Origin: Anaerolineae bacterium
Lineage (GTDB): Bacteria; Chloroflexota; Anaerolineae; JAADDB01
Length of the DNA stretch: 10,806 nucleotides
Assembly: GCA_015489285.1 (NCBI GenBank)
Contig: WGAA01000159.1
Coordinates: 1-10,806, forward strand
Reading direction: 5' to 3'
Shown here: in pieces, positions 1 to 5,182 of the stretch
Layout: each line of letters starts with the position of its first letter
How positions within the stretch are numbered: position 1 is the stretch's first letter
Translations under genes and position numbers: made by a program
Notes under the pieces: model-generated
Database searches by the model: none
Told to the model about the DNA's origin: nothing
The model's input: only the letters and a program-made list of their open reading frames with translations

Positions 1-242
1 GTGCGGCGCAGGTGGGTGAGCAGGTGACTCAGGTTGCGGAGTGCTCGCGGCTGGGGGATGTCGGACCAGAAGAGGAAGCAGAGGTGGTCGCGGCTCAGGG
101 GTTGCCGGGCGGCGGCAAGACGATAGAGCAGGGCCCGCACCTGGCGACGTCTGATAGTCAGGGGACGACCGTTCCAGGCCGTCTGCGGCGGGCCGAGCAT
201 GTGAATGTGCAAATCCTGCGATTGGCCACCCTCGTGCAGCAT
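1..242 (-). CDS. SARP-like transcriptional regulator, N-terminal fragment (cut by window edge)
   Basis: Reading the minus strand from ATG at 242-240 gives 80 open codons that run off the left edge. The protein begins MLHEGGQSQDLHIHMLGPPQ and continues with WNGRPLTIRRRQVRALLYRLA and SRDHLCFLFWSDIP, then ALRNLSHLLTHLRR. This is the usual start of an AfsR/SARP (OmpR-type winged helix) regulator: a short beta strand with a LG/FG motif, 'G.pl....r...LL..La', then 'R..L...lW.d.....a..nL...l..LR'. The regulator at the right edge shows the same pattern. The chosen ATG has GAGG about 6 bases upstream; a stronger AGGAGG at about 282-289 has no normal in-frame start close behind it. Family members bind DNA through this domain and often carry BTAD, TPR or ATPase domains further on, which lie outside the window. 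The target genes are unknown. Confidence 0.8.
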   Translation of the reverse strand, partial: MLHEGGQSQDLHIHMLGPPQTAWNGRPLTIRRRQVRALLYRLAAARQPLSRDHLCFLFWSDIPQPRALRNLSHLLTHLRR

Positions 243-290
243 GTCCGTCCTCGAGGAATACCGGTAACAAGGGGGATGCCTTTCCTCCTT

Positions 291-317
291 ATGTTAGAGG
301 AAGCGTTCGGAAACTTG
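291..317 (-). promoter_or_regulatory. CAAGTTTCCGAAC upstream element, copy L
   Basis: On the minus strand CAAGTTTCCGAAC (317-305) is followed by CGCTTCCTCTAACAT. The 13-base core occurs again with one change (CAAGTTTCTGAAC) before the glycosyltransferase gene, and its TTTCCGAAC part occurs before the radical SAM gene. It lies about 50-75 bases upstream of the left regulator's start, where a promoter or operator would be expected. No good -35/-10 pair can be read from it, so its role is inferred from recurrence and position only. Confidence 0.35.
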
Positions 318-362
318 GGATTTTCTCGGCGTCACGCCGGGCGCTAAACTGCGGACTACGGC

Positions 363-394
363 TAACGAGTAACGGAGTAACGAGTAACCGGATG
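363..394 (-). repeat. TCGTTAC heptamer array, copy L
   Basis: On the minus strand this reads CATCCG and then GTTAC, CTCGTTAC-type units with spacing 7, 8, 7. The same 32-base pattern, including the leading CATCC and the odd 8-base middle step, is found on the plus strand at 4861-4892 and 4981-5012. Retention of the irregular step in all three copies indicates that they were copied as units and did not arise by separate slippage. Confidence 0.9.
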
Positions 395-405
395 GCGCGA
401 AGTCT

Positions 406-434
406 ACGATTAACAATTGACGATTAACGATTAA
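406..434 (-). repeat. TCGTTAA heptamer array, copy L
   Basis: Four tandem heptamers, on the plus strand CGATTAA, CAATTGA, CGATTAA, CGATTAA. The reverse complement matches the array at 4939-4966 with one difference in 28 bases, and the variant third unit is in the same position in both. Confidence 0.9.
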
Positions 435-439
435 AGGAC

Positions 440-472
440 TGGCGCGAGGACAAGGTTGACCCTATCGCGCCA
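440..472. repeat. Conserved 8-bp hairpin module, copy L
   Basis: TGGCGCGA (440-447) pairs with TCGCGCCA (465-472) around a 17-base loop that contains TTGACCCTA. The 34 bases at 441-474 match the reverse complement of 4898-4931 at 30 positions. There is no T-run on either side, so it is not an ordinary intrinsic terminator. It is part of the composite repeat block shared by the two intergenic regions. Confidence 0.8.
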
Positions 473-484
473 ACCCGGCTCTAA

Positions 485-505
485 ATTACGCATCACGCAT
501 TACGT
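485..505 (-). repeat. RCGTRAT heptamer array, copy L (3 units)
   Basis: On the minus strand the units are ACGTAAT, GCGTGAT, GCGTAAT. They match the six-unit array at 4774-4815 on the plus strand. In both regions this array is the outermost part on one side of the hairpin module. Confidence 0.85.
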
Positions 506-523
506 TAGCAGGCCGGGACACGC

Positions 524-558
524 CAGACTTCCGAAATCTGCGAGATTTCGGAAGTCTG
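524..558. repeat. 35-base palindromic hairpin, copy 1
   Basis: CAGACTTCCGAAATCT (524-539) and AGATTTCGGAAGTCTG (543-558) are perfect 16-base inverted repeats around the 3-base loop GCG. A second copy with identical arms and the reverse-complement loop (CGC) is at 5137-5171. It has no trailing T-run. In each region it lies just before a TTTCYGAAC element on the plus strand. It could be a dispersed palindromic repeat, a transcription barrier or a protein-binding site; I cannot tell which. Confidence 0.92.
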
Positions 559-574
559 AACCGGGCCTCATGCA

Positions 575-598
575 TTTCCGAACGTTCTCTTGTTATTG
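575..598 (+). promoter_or_regulatory. TTTCYGAAC upstream element, copy M
   Basis: TTTCCGAAC is followed 9 bases later by TTATTG, and the element lies 16 bases past the end of the 16-bp palindrome. The glycosyltransferase gene has the same order: palindrome, TTTCTGAAC, TTATTG. The core here includes the palindrome GAACGTTC. A regulatory role is inferred from recurrence; the repeat could equally be the conserved edge of the palindrome element. Confidence 0.35.
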
Positions 599-626
599 TA
601 CCACAGTCTCCGGTGGAGGATGTAGA

Positions 627-644
627 GATCTTCGACCGAAGATC
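627..644. repeat. 8-bp hairpin GATCTTCG/CGAAGATC
   Basis: GATCTTCG (627-634), two bases, then CGAAGATC (637-644) form a perfect inverted repeat, followed by a further partial GGGAAGATCGG. There is no T-run. It lies in the leader region upstream of the radical SAM promoter candidate; function unknown. Confidence 0.6.
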
Positions 645-717
645 GGGAAGATCGGTTCGCTCCCCGCAGGTCGTGCCTCCCGCTCCCCCACCCCATGTAG
701 CCCCCCGTGCCCGCATG

Positions 718-726
718 TGGTATAGT
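718..726 (+). promoter_or_regulatory. Extended -10 promoter candidate for the radical SAM gene
   Basis: TGG directly before TATAGT makes an extended -10 box (TGn plus a hexamer one base from TATAAT). It ends 44 bases before the ATG at 771. No clear -35 is present at the usual distance, which is acceptable for an extended -10 promoter. The assignment is from sequence only. Confidence 0.45.
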
Positions 727-770
727 TACCCGCGCACATCGAATCCAAAGGCGTTTCAGGCGAGGGGGAT

Positions 771-1862
771 ATGCGCTCACCCTGGTTACTCATGGCTAAA
801 TTGCCCCTGTACTGGGCTTTTCGGCGTTTCGGGTGGCCCAGGATGCTCCCCTTCTCCATCGTCATCAGCGTGTCCTTCCGCTGCAACAGTCGCTGCCGCA
901 CCTGCGACGTCTGGCGGAAGCCCAGCGACGACATGACGGTGGAGGAGTGGGCGCGCGTCTTCCGGAGCCTGGGCCGCGCGCCCTATTACGTCACCTTCAC
1001 CGGGGGGGAACCCTTCCTCCGCCGCGATCTGGCCGATCTGGTCATCGCGGCCTACGAACACATGCGTCCCGGCTACATCACCATCCCCACCAACGGCCTG
1101 CTCGGCGAACGCATCCTCGATCAGACGGAGCGCATGTGCCGCGCCTGTCCCGACACGGTCATCGGCATCAACTTGAGCCTGGACGCGGTGGGCGATGCCC
1201 ACGATGACATCCGGGGGGTGCGGGGGAACTGGCAGAAATCCCTGGAAACCTGGCAGGGACTGAAAGCCCTGCGACGGGAATATCCCAACCTCATTCTCAC
1301 CATCCACACTGTCATCTCCCGCTACAACATCCGGAACATTCGGGAGATCTACGAGGCCTTGCAGAAACTCGAACCCGATTCCTACATCACCGAAGTCGCG
1401 GAGGAACGGGTCGAGTTGGACACGGTGGGTTGGGGGATCACCCCCCTGGCCGAGGAGTACGCGCCCGTCGCGGACTTCCTCAGCCGGAAGGCGCGGGAGA
1501 CCCCGGCCCGGGGCATGGCCCGCATTACCCAGGCCTTCCGCGCCCAGTACTACCAGCTGGCCAAACGTATCCTCCTGGAGCGGCGGCAAGTCATCCCTTG
1601 CTACGCGGGCTGGGCCAGCGCCCACATCGCGCCCAACGGCGACCTCTGGACCTGCTGCATCCGTGCCGAACCCGCGGGGAACATCCGCCGGGCGGGGTAC
1701 GACTTCCGCAAAGTGTGGTTCAGCCCGGAAATGGACCGCCTGCGGCGTAGCATCGCCAACCGGGAATGCTGGTGTCCCATGGCCAACGCCTCATACGCCA
1801 ACATGCTCCTTCACCCCCCAACCCTGTTCCGGGTGGCTCGAGACCTTCTACCCCGGGTATAA
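771..1862 (+). CDS. Radical SAM protein with C-terminal cysteine-rich (SPASM-like) domain
   Basis: The 363-residue protein has the radical SAM cluster motif CxxxCxxC as C38, C42 and C45 (RCNSRCRTCDVW), followed by the SAM-binding FTGGEPFLR (76-84). These bind a [4Fe-4S] cluster and S-adenosylmethionine to make a 5'-deoxyadenosyl radical. The C-terminal part has C277, an APNGDLWTCC stretch (C295, C296) and CWC (C333, C335), as expected of a SPASM/twitch domain with an extra Fe-S cluster. The ATG at 771 has GAGGGGG just upstream; a second in-frame ATG at 792 has no ribosome site. The protein is soluble. The gene stands alone after a repeat-rich region, with oligoendopeptidase F 80 bases downstream. 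The MoaA/PqqE/NifB-like family includes peptide, cofactor and lipid-modifying enzymes; no precursor peptide is visible here, so the substrate is unknown. Confidence 0.9.
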   Translation: MRSPWLLMAKLPLYWAFRRFGWPRMLPFSIVISVSFRCNSRCRTCDVWRKPSDDMTVEEWARVFRSLGRAPYYVTFTGGEPFLRRDLADLVIAAYEHMRPGYITIPTNGLLGERILDQTERMCRACPDTVIGINLSLDAVGDAHDDIRGVRGNWQKSLETWQGLKALRREYPNLILTIHTVISRYNIRNIREIYEALQKLEPDSYITEVAEERVELDTVGWGITPLAEEYAPVADFLSRKARETPARGMARITQAFRAQYYQLAKRILLERRQVIPCYAGWASAHIAPNGDLWTCCIRAEPAGNIRRAGYDFRKVWFSPEMDRLRRSIANRECWCPMANASYANMLLHPPTLFRVARDLLPRV

Positions 1863-1863
1863 T
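1858..1863 (+). promoter_or_regulatory. TATAAT -10 candidate for pepF
   Basis: A perfect TATAAT overlaps the stop codon of the radical SAM gene, 79 bases before the pepF start. The -35 region at the usual spacing (about 1834-1840, GGCTCG-like) is poor. The gap also holds GC-rich inverted CCCGGG blocks (about 1877-1904) with no T-run. pepF may therefore have its own promoter besides read-through. Confidence 0.4.
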
Positions 1864-1942
1864 GGGAGTGGATTCCCCGGGACCCAGAGCCCTCGGGGCC
1901 CGGGCGAGACGTCCTTAAAACGAACATGGAGGAGGCCAAGGC

Positions 1943-3730
1943 ATGACAACGCCATCGGTAGAATACACATTGGGGACGTGGGACCTCTCCCCCCTCATGC
2001 CCCATCGGGATAAGGAATACCTCGAAGCCCGATTACAGGAGATCCTCGACGCGGCGCGCGCGTTCGAACGGCATCGCGACGATCTGCGTCCGGACATCTC
2101 CCAAGAACGTCTACTCCACATCCTGCGGGAATATGAGGCCATCGTCGAACGCCTCCACGAAGTCGGAGGATTCGCCTCCCTCTGGTTTTCCGAGAACACT
2201 CAGGACCCGGAGGCCCTGGCCTTTCTCAACCGCGTTCAGCAGGTCCTGGCCGAGGCGGAGAACCGCATCCTCTTCTTCACCCTTTGGTGGAAGCGATTGG
2301 ACGATGCCGAAGCCCAACGCCTTCTCCCGCAGGCCGAATCCCAGGGAGACTACCGCTTCTTCCTCCAATCCCTGCGGCGTTTCAGGCCCTATACCCTGGA
2401 GGAAACCGCGGAGCAAATTATCAACATCAAGGATGCCAACGGCATTCGGGGCATCCTCACCCTGTACTCCCTGATGACCAACCGCCTGGAATTCGAGCTG
2501 GAGGTGGATGGGGAGAAAAAGCGGCTGACGCGGGATGAGCTCATGACGTACGTCTACTCCCCGCGACCGGACGTGCGCAAGGCAGCCTACCAGAGCCTTT
2601 ACCGGGAATACAGCCGGGAAGCGCCCATCCTCGCCCAGATGTACGAGAACCGGGTTCGGGATTGGTACAACGAGCACGTCCGGCTCCGGGGCTTCGATTC
2701 CCCCATCGCGGTACGCAACGTGCTCAACGACGTCCCCGACGCGGCCGTCGATGTGCTCCTCCAGGTGAGTCGGGAACACGCCGCCCTGTTCCAGCGCTAC
2801 TTTCGCCTCAAGGCCCGCTGGTTGGGGATGGACCGCCTCCGCCGCTACGACATCTACGCGCCCCTCACCGAGTCCGACAGACGGATCCCTTACGAGGAAG
2901 CCGTCCGTCTCGTCCTCGACACCCTGGCCCGGTTCAGCCCGGTGATGGCGGAGTACGCCCAACGGGTCTTCGCGGAGCGGCACATCGACAGTGAACCGCG
3001 CAAGGGGAAGCGGGGTGGGGCCTTCTGCATGACGATTTCCCCCAAGTACACGCCCTGGGTGCTGGTCAATTACACCGGTCGCCTGCGGGACGTGGCGACT
3101 CTGGCCCACGAGTTGGGCCATGCCATCCACAGCATGCTGGCCGAAGAACACTCGGTCCTCACCCAACATCCTCCCTTGCCCCTGGCCGAGACCGCGTCCG
3201 TCTTCTCGGAGATGCTCCTCACGGAGCGGCTCTTGCAGGAGGAAAGGGATCCTCTGGCCCGGCGGGAGTTGTTGGCCTCGGCTGTGGACGACATTTACGC
3301 CACGGTCATGCGCCAGGCCTACTTCGTCCTCTTCGAACGGCTCGCGCACGAGAAGATCAACGAGGGGGCTTCGGCCCAGGAGTTGTATGCCGATTACCTG
3401 ATGAACCTGGAAGAGCAGTTCGGGGACAGTGTGGAGATCCCCGAGGAGTTCCGGTACGAGTGGGTGAGCATCCCCCACATCTATCACACGCCCTTCTACT
3501 GCTACGCCTACAGCTTCGGCCAACTTCTGGTCCTGGCCCTGTACCGCCAGTACAAGGAGGAAGGTGCGCCCTTCATCCCCCGGTACCTGAAACTCCTATC
3601 CTACGGAGGGTCCGCGCGGCCTCAGGATATCCTGGCGGAGATGGGGATTGATATGACCGATCCGGCCTTCTGGCGGAAGGGGTTCGCGGTAGTCGAGGAG
3701 ATGATCGATGAGCTGGAGGCGACGGGGTGA
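1943..3730 (+). CDS. pepF: M3-family oligoendopeptidase F
   Basis: The protein of 595 residues is the usual length for PepF. It hydrolyses short peptides in the cytoplasm with one zinc ion. The zinc motif HELGH is at 389-393 (within DVATLAHELGHAIHSM) and the third ligand is probably E416 in AETASVFSE, the spacing typical of family M3. The nearby GKRGGAFC and the C-terminal HIYHTPFYCYAYSFGQ carry the conserved His and Tyr residues that line the substrate site. The helical N-terminal half (about 20-200) matches the family's lid. The start is fixed by GGAGGAGG seven bases before the ATG. There is no signal peptide. The likely role is turnover of small peptides, so the adjacent radical SAM gene need not be functionally linked. 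No frameshift or missing residue is seen. Confidence 0.95.
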   Translation: MTTPSVEYTLGTWDLSPLMPHRDKEYLEARLQEILDAARAFERHRDDLRPDISQERLLHILREYEAIVERLHEVGGFASLWFSENTQDPEALAFLNRVQQVLAEAENRILFFTLWWKRLDDAEAQRLLPQAESQGDYRFFLQSLRRFRPYTLEETAEQIINIKDANGIRGILTLYSLMTNRLEFELEVDGEKKRLTRDELMTYVYSPRPDVRKAAYQSLYREYSREAPILAQMYENRVRDWYNEHVRLRGFDSPIAVRNVLNDVPDAAVDVLLQVSREHAALFQRYFRLKARWLGMDRLRRYDIYAPLTESDRRIPYEEAVRLVLDTLARFSPVMAEYAQRVFAERHIDSEPRKGKRGGAFCMTISPKYTPWVLVNYTGRLRDVATLAHELGHAIHSMLAEEHSVLTQHPPLPLAETASVFSEMLLTERLLQEERDPLARRELLASAVDDIYATVMRQAYFVLFERLAHEKINEGASAQELYADYLMNLEEQFGDSVEIPEEFRYEWVSIPHIYHTPFYCYAYSFGQLLVLALYRQYKEEGAPFIPRYLKLLSYGGSARPQDILAEMGIDMTDPAFWRKGFAVVEEMIDELEATG

Positions 3731-3763
3731 AATATAAAACCCCTCCCGCCGCAGCAGGAGGGG
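3730..3763 (-). terminator. Intrinsic terminator of the tRNA-Gly gene
   Basis: On the minus strand CCCCTCCTGC and GCGGGAGGGG form a 10-bp stem (one T-G pair) with loop TGCG, followed directly by TTTTATATTT. It begins 6 bases past the tRNA 3' end. On the plus strand the stem lacks a T-run, so it fits the tRNA transcript and is at best a weak stop for pepF. Confidence 0.88.
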
Positions 3764-3769
3764 ATCAGG

Positions 3770-3841
3770 AGCGGGTGACGGGATTCGAACCCGCGACACG
3801 AGGCTTGGGAAGCCCCTGCGCTACCACTGCGCTACACCCGC
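3770..3841 (-). tRNA. tRNA-Gly (anticodon CCC)
   Basis: The 72-base minus-strand sequence folds as a full cloverleaf. The acceptor GCGGGTG pairs perfectly with CACCCGC. The D stem is GCGC/GCGC around AGTGGTA. The anticodon arm is GGGGC, loop TTCCCAA, GCCTC, giving anticodon CCC. The T arm is GCGGG, TTCGAAT, CCCGT. The discriminator base is T, as usual for bacterial tRNA-Gly. CCC reads the glycine codon GGG, which is used often in these genes. The 3' CCA is not encoded (the genome has CCT), so it must be added by tRNA nucleotidyltransferase. Confidence 0.97.
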
Positions 3842-3855
3842 TTGTTCCGACGTAT

Positions 3856-3883
3856 ATTATAGCGGTCTTCACGCTCTTGTCAA
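3856..3883 (-). promoter_or_regulatory. Consensus sigma-70 promoter of the tRNA-Gly gene
   Basis: On the minus strand a perfect TTGACA (3883-3878) and a perfect TATAAT (3861-3856) are 16 bases apart. The -10 ends 14 bases before the tRNA 5' end, leaving a leader of about 8 bases. This is the strongest promoter in the window, as expected for a stable RNA gene. Confidence 0.92.
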
Positions 3884-3944
3884 GTCGAATGGGAGACCGG
3901 TTCACCATTTCCGTATTGTCCGACAAGGAGTGACGAGGGTAAGG

Positions 3945-4691
3945 ATGGCTCGAGAGATTCGGCGAGGTAAGGGAAAGTTGGATATCGATATGGTGCGGGT
4001 GCGGGAGGCGTGGGCCCGACAGGCGGAGGGCAAGGGGCTCATCGGCGGGGATCCCCGTCGCCGCCCCCGGTGGGTCCACCCCATCCCCGAAGAACCGGCC
4101 CCCTGGTTCCGCCTGGGCCAGTCCTCTCCCGAGCACAGGGAACGCCTGGTCCGCTTCCTCGAGGAAGCTCCCGCGGAGATCGAAATCGGTGCCGGAAGTG
4201 GGCACTTCATTGCCGATTGGGCCCGTAAGCACCCGGAGCGTCATTTTCTCGTCTTCGAGGTTCGTTGGAAGTTCGCCAGGAAGGTATACCGGAAGACGGT
4301 GGAGAAGGGGCTGACGAACGTGTGGGTGAGCGACGACGACGCGCGGGTCACCATCCCCGAGGTCGTCCCCGACGAGAGTATCGACGTCTTCCACATTCTC
4401 ATGCCCGATCCCTGGTGGCGGCCCAAGCACCAGGCGCGACGCATTTTCAGTCCCTGGTTCATCGATGTGCTGGCGCGCAAACTGCAACCGGGGGGGATCG
4501 TTCGTTTCGAGACGGATGTGGAGGGCTATCCCGAGTTCGTGGAGGCCCTGTTTGCGGAACATCCCGCGTTTGCACCGCATGATCCCGCCCTGGCCGAGCG
4601 CTTCGCCGACGCCCATCCCACGTTGCGTCAGCAGTGGTGCATCGAGCACGGCATTCCTATTTTCAAGCGGTATTTTCGCAAGGTGGGGTGA
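3945..4691 (+). CDS. trmB: tRNA (guanine-N7-)-methyltransferase
   Basis: This 248-residue protein is a class I SAM-dependent methyltransferase of the TrmB family, which makes m7G46 in the variable loop of tRNAs. The SAM-binding loop EIGAGSGHF is at 80-88 and FEVRWKFARK (104-113) follows it as in other TrmB proteins. The family signature appears as MPDPWWRPKHQARR (153-166), matching 'fPDPW.K.rH.kRR'. RFETDVEGY (187-195) matches the usual 'F.TD...Y'. The ATG at 3945 was chosen because GAGGG is 5 bases upstream. A GTG at 3930, five codons earlier, overlaps the AAGGAG that would serve it, so it is less likely. The N-terminal about 75 residues are basic and longer than in compact TrmB proteins. 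The gene diverges from a tRNA-Gly gene; no clear promoter of its own is seen. Confidence 0.94.
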   Translation: MAREIRRGKGKLDIDMVRVREAWARQAEGKGLIGGDPRRRPRWVHPIPEEPAPWFRLGQSSPEHRERLVRFLEEAPAEIEIGAGSGHFIADWARKHPERHFLVFEVRWKFARKVYRKTVEKGLTNVWVSDDDARVTIPEVVPDESIDVFHILMPDPWWRPKHQARRIFSPWFIDVLARKLQPGGIVRFETDVEGYPEFVEALFAEHPAFAPHDPALAERFADAHPTLRQQWCIEHGIPIFKRYFRKVG

Positions 4692-4700
4692 GGGGGGCAG

Positions 4701-4735
4701 GCGTCGGGCGTCATTCGTCATGCGTCAGGCGGCGG
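4701..4735 (+). repeat. GCGTCAT heptamer array
   Basis: Tandem heptamers GCGTCGG, GCGTCAT, TCGTCAT, GCGTCAG, with a degenerate fifth GCGGCGG. It begins nine bases after the trmB stop. There is no counterpart in the left region. Confidence 0.75.
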
Positions 4736-4773
4736 TGAGGACGTCGGCGCTGCAGGCGCAGCCTGGCTCTGCA

Positions 4774-4815
4774 ACGTGATGCGTGATACGTAATACGTAA
4801 TGCGTGATGCGTAAC
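4774..4815 (+). repeat. RCGTRAT heptamer array, copy R (6 units)
   Basis: Six exact-length units: ACGTGAT, GCGTGAT, ACGTAAT, ACGTAAT, GCGTGAT, GCGTAAC. The left region has three units of the same type on the opposite strand (485-505). Confidence 0.9.
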
Positions 4816-4827
4816 TTGGACAGGAGA

Positions 4828-4863
4828 GTTGGCATTGTAGAATCAGCCGTGTGTGCGCGCCAT
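4828..4863 (+). repeat. Degenerate copy of the hairpin module
   Basis: It begins GTTGGC..TGTAG and ends GCGCGCCAT, matching the intact module 70 bases downstream (4898-4933) at about 25 of 36 positions. The stem is partly lost. Like the intact copy, it is followed by a heptamer array. Confidence 0.6.
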
Positions 4864-4892
4864 CCCGTTACTCGTTACTCCGTTACTCGTTA
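4861..4892 (+). repeat. TCGTTAC heptamer array, copy R1
   Basis: CATCCC is followed by GTTACTCGTTACTC, C, GTTACTCGTTA. From position 4867, the 26 bases are the exact reverse complement of 363-388. Confidence 0.92.
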
Positions 4893-4897
4893 CTAAC

Positions 4898-4934
4898 GTT
4901 GGCGCTGTAGGGTCAATCCTGTCCTCGCGCCAAC
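4898..4934. repeat. Conserved 8-bp hairpin module, copy R
   Basis: GTTGGCGC (4898-4905) pairs with GCGCCAAC (4927-4934) around 21 bases. Compared with the left copy, the pairing is shifted outward: inner pairs are lost and outer pairs gained, so an 8-bp stem is present in both despite base changes. Confidence 0.8.
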
Positions 4935-4938
4935 CCTT

Positions 4939-4969
4939 TTAATCGTTAATCGTCAATCGTTAATCGTTG
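4939..4969 (+). repeat. TCGTTAA heptamer array, copy R
   Basis: Units TTAATCG, TTAATCG, TCAATCG, TTAATCG and a partial TTG. It is the inverted counterpart of 406-434. Confidence 0.9.
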
Positions 4970-4980
4970 TTTTCCCGCTC

Positions 4981-5012
4981 CATCCAGTTACTCGTTACTC
5001 TGTTACTCGTTA
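4981..5012 (+). repeat. TCGTTAC heptamer array, copy R2
   Basis: CATCCA is followed by GTTACTCGTTACTC, T, GTTACTCGTTA. It starts exactly 120 bases after copy R1 and differs from it at two of 32 positions. Confidence 0.92.
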
Positions 5013-5037
5013 GAAAACGTACCGCCCGGCTCATCAT

Positions 5038-5083
5038 AGCGAAGGCCTGCGGCCTCACGCGGGAGAGCCCGGAGGGCTTCGCT
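5038..5083. repeat. Branched inverted-repeat block
   Basis: Outer arms AGCGAAG (5038-5044) and CTTCGCT (5077-5083) enclose two small hairpins, AGGCC-tgc-GGCCT (5043-5055) and AGCCC-gga-GGGCT (5066-5078). The arms share a base or two, so not all pairs can form together. There is no T-run. It might be a dispersed repeat or a structured leader; function unknown. Confidence 0.5.
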
Positions 5084-5092
5084 TTAACGAGC

Positions 5093-5132
5093 ACGGCGGT
5101 TCAGCGCCGTACGAACCCCGGCCTGGCCGGGG
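5093..5132. repeat. Two adjacent GC-rich hairpins
   Basis: ACGGCG/CGCCGT (5093-5098, 5105-5110) has a 6-base loop. CCCCGGCC/GGCCGGGG (5116-5123, 5125-5132) is an 8-bp inverted repeat around a single base. Neither has a T-run. They sit just before the 35-base palindrome. Confidence 0.6.
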
Positions 5133-5136
5133 CACT

Positions 5137-5171
5137 CAGACTTCCGAAATCTCGCAGATTTCGGAAGTCTG
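5137..5171. repeat. 35-base palindromic hairpin, copy 2
   Basis: The arms are identical to those of copy 1 (524-558), with loop CGC in place of GCG, so the two copies are exact reverse complements of each other. It lies 60 bases before the glycosyltransferase start. Confidence 0.92.
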
Positions 5172-5182
5172 GCGGGGAAACG

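Larger units (their letters stand above)
243..770. other. Gene-free, repeat-rich intergenic region (left)
   Basis: No convincing gene is seen in these 528 bases between two divergently transcribed genes; the short open frames here are read from repeats. In order the region holds: a possible upstream element of the left regulator (291-317), a 5-bp hairpin CGGCG/CGCCG (327-339), two heptamer arrays (363-394, 406-434), a hairpin (440-472), a third heptamer array (485-505), a perfect 16-bp palindromic hairpin (524-558), a TTTCCGAAC element (575-598), an 8-bp hairpin (627-644) and a promoter candidate (718-726) for the radical SAM gene. The array block is more AT-rich than the flanking genes. Confidence 0.8.

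Noticed and set aside
363..558. CRISPR array
   Set aside because: The repeats are 7 bases long and directly tandem with no unique spacers of regular length, and no cas genes are present.
524..558. Intrinsic terminator
   Set aside because: The stem is strong, but there is no T-run on either strand and the site is not just downstream of a gene end.
456..725. Small protein-coding genes in the left intergenic region
   Set aside because: The frame translates heptamer arrays and the palindrome (for example RLPKSARFRKSE from the inverted repeat) and has no ribosome site or family resemblance.
1926..1946. Leader peptide MEEAKA before pepF, with a stop overlapping the pepF start
   Set aside because: Its first codons are the pepF ribosome-binding site itself (GGAGGAGG), and it has no ribosome site of its own, so the overlap is most likely chance.
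2111..3523. 470-residue open frame on the minus strand opposite pepF
   Set aside because: It is a shadow of the pepF coding strand in GC-rich DNA; it has no recognisable domain, whereas the plus strand has all the M3 family motifs.
771..3730. RiPP biosynthesis cluster (radical SAM maturase plus peptidase)
   Set aside because: No precursor peptide, transporter or leader-recognition domain is seen, and PepF is a common housekeeping peptidase.
4774..5012. Replication origin or plasmid iterons
   Set aside because: No DnaA-box clusters, rep gene or par genes are seen, and the arrays vary in sequence and lie between housekeeping genes.
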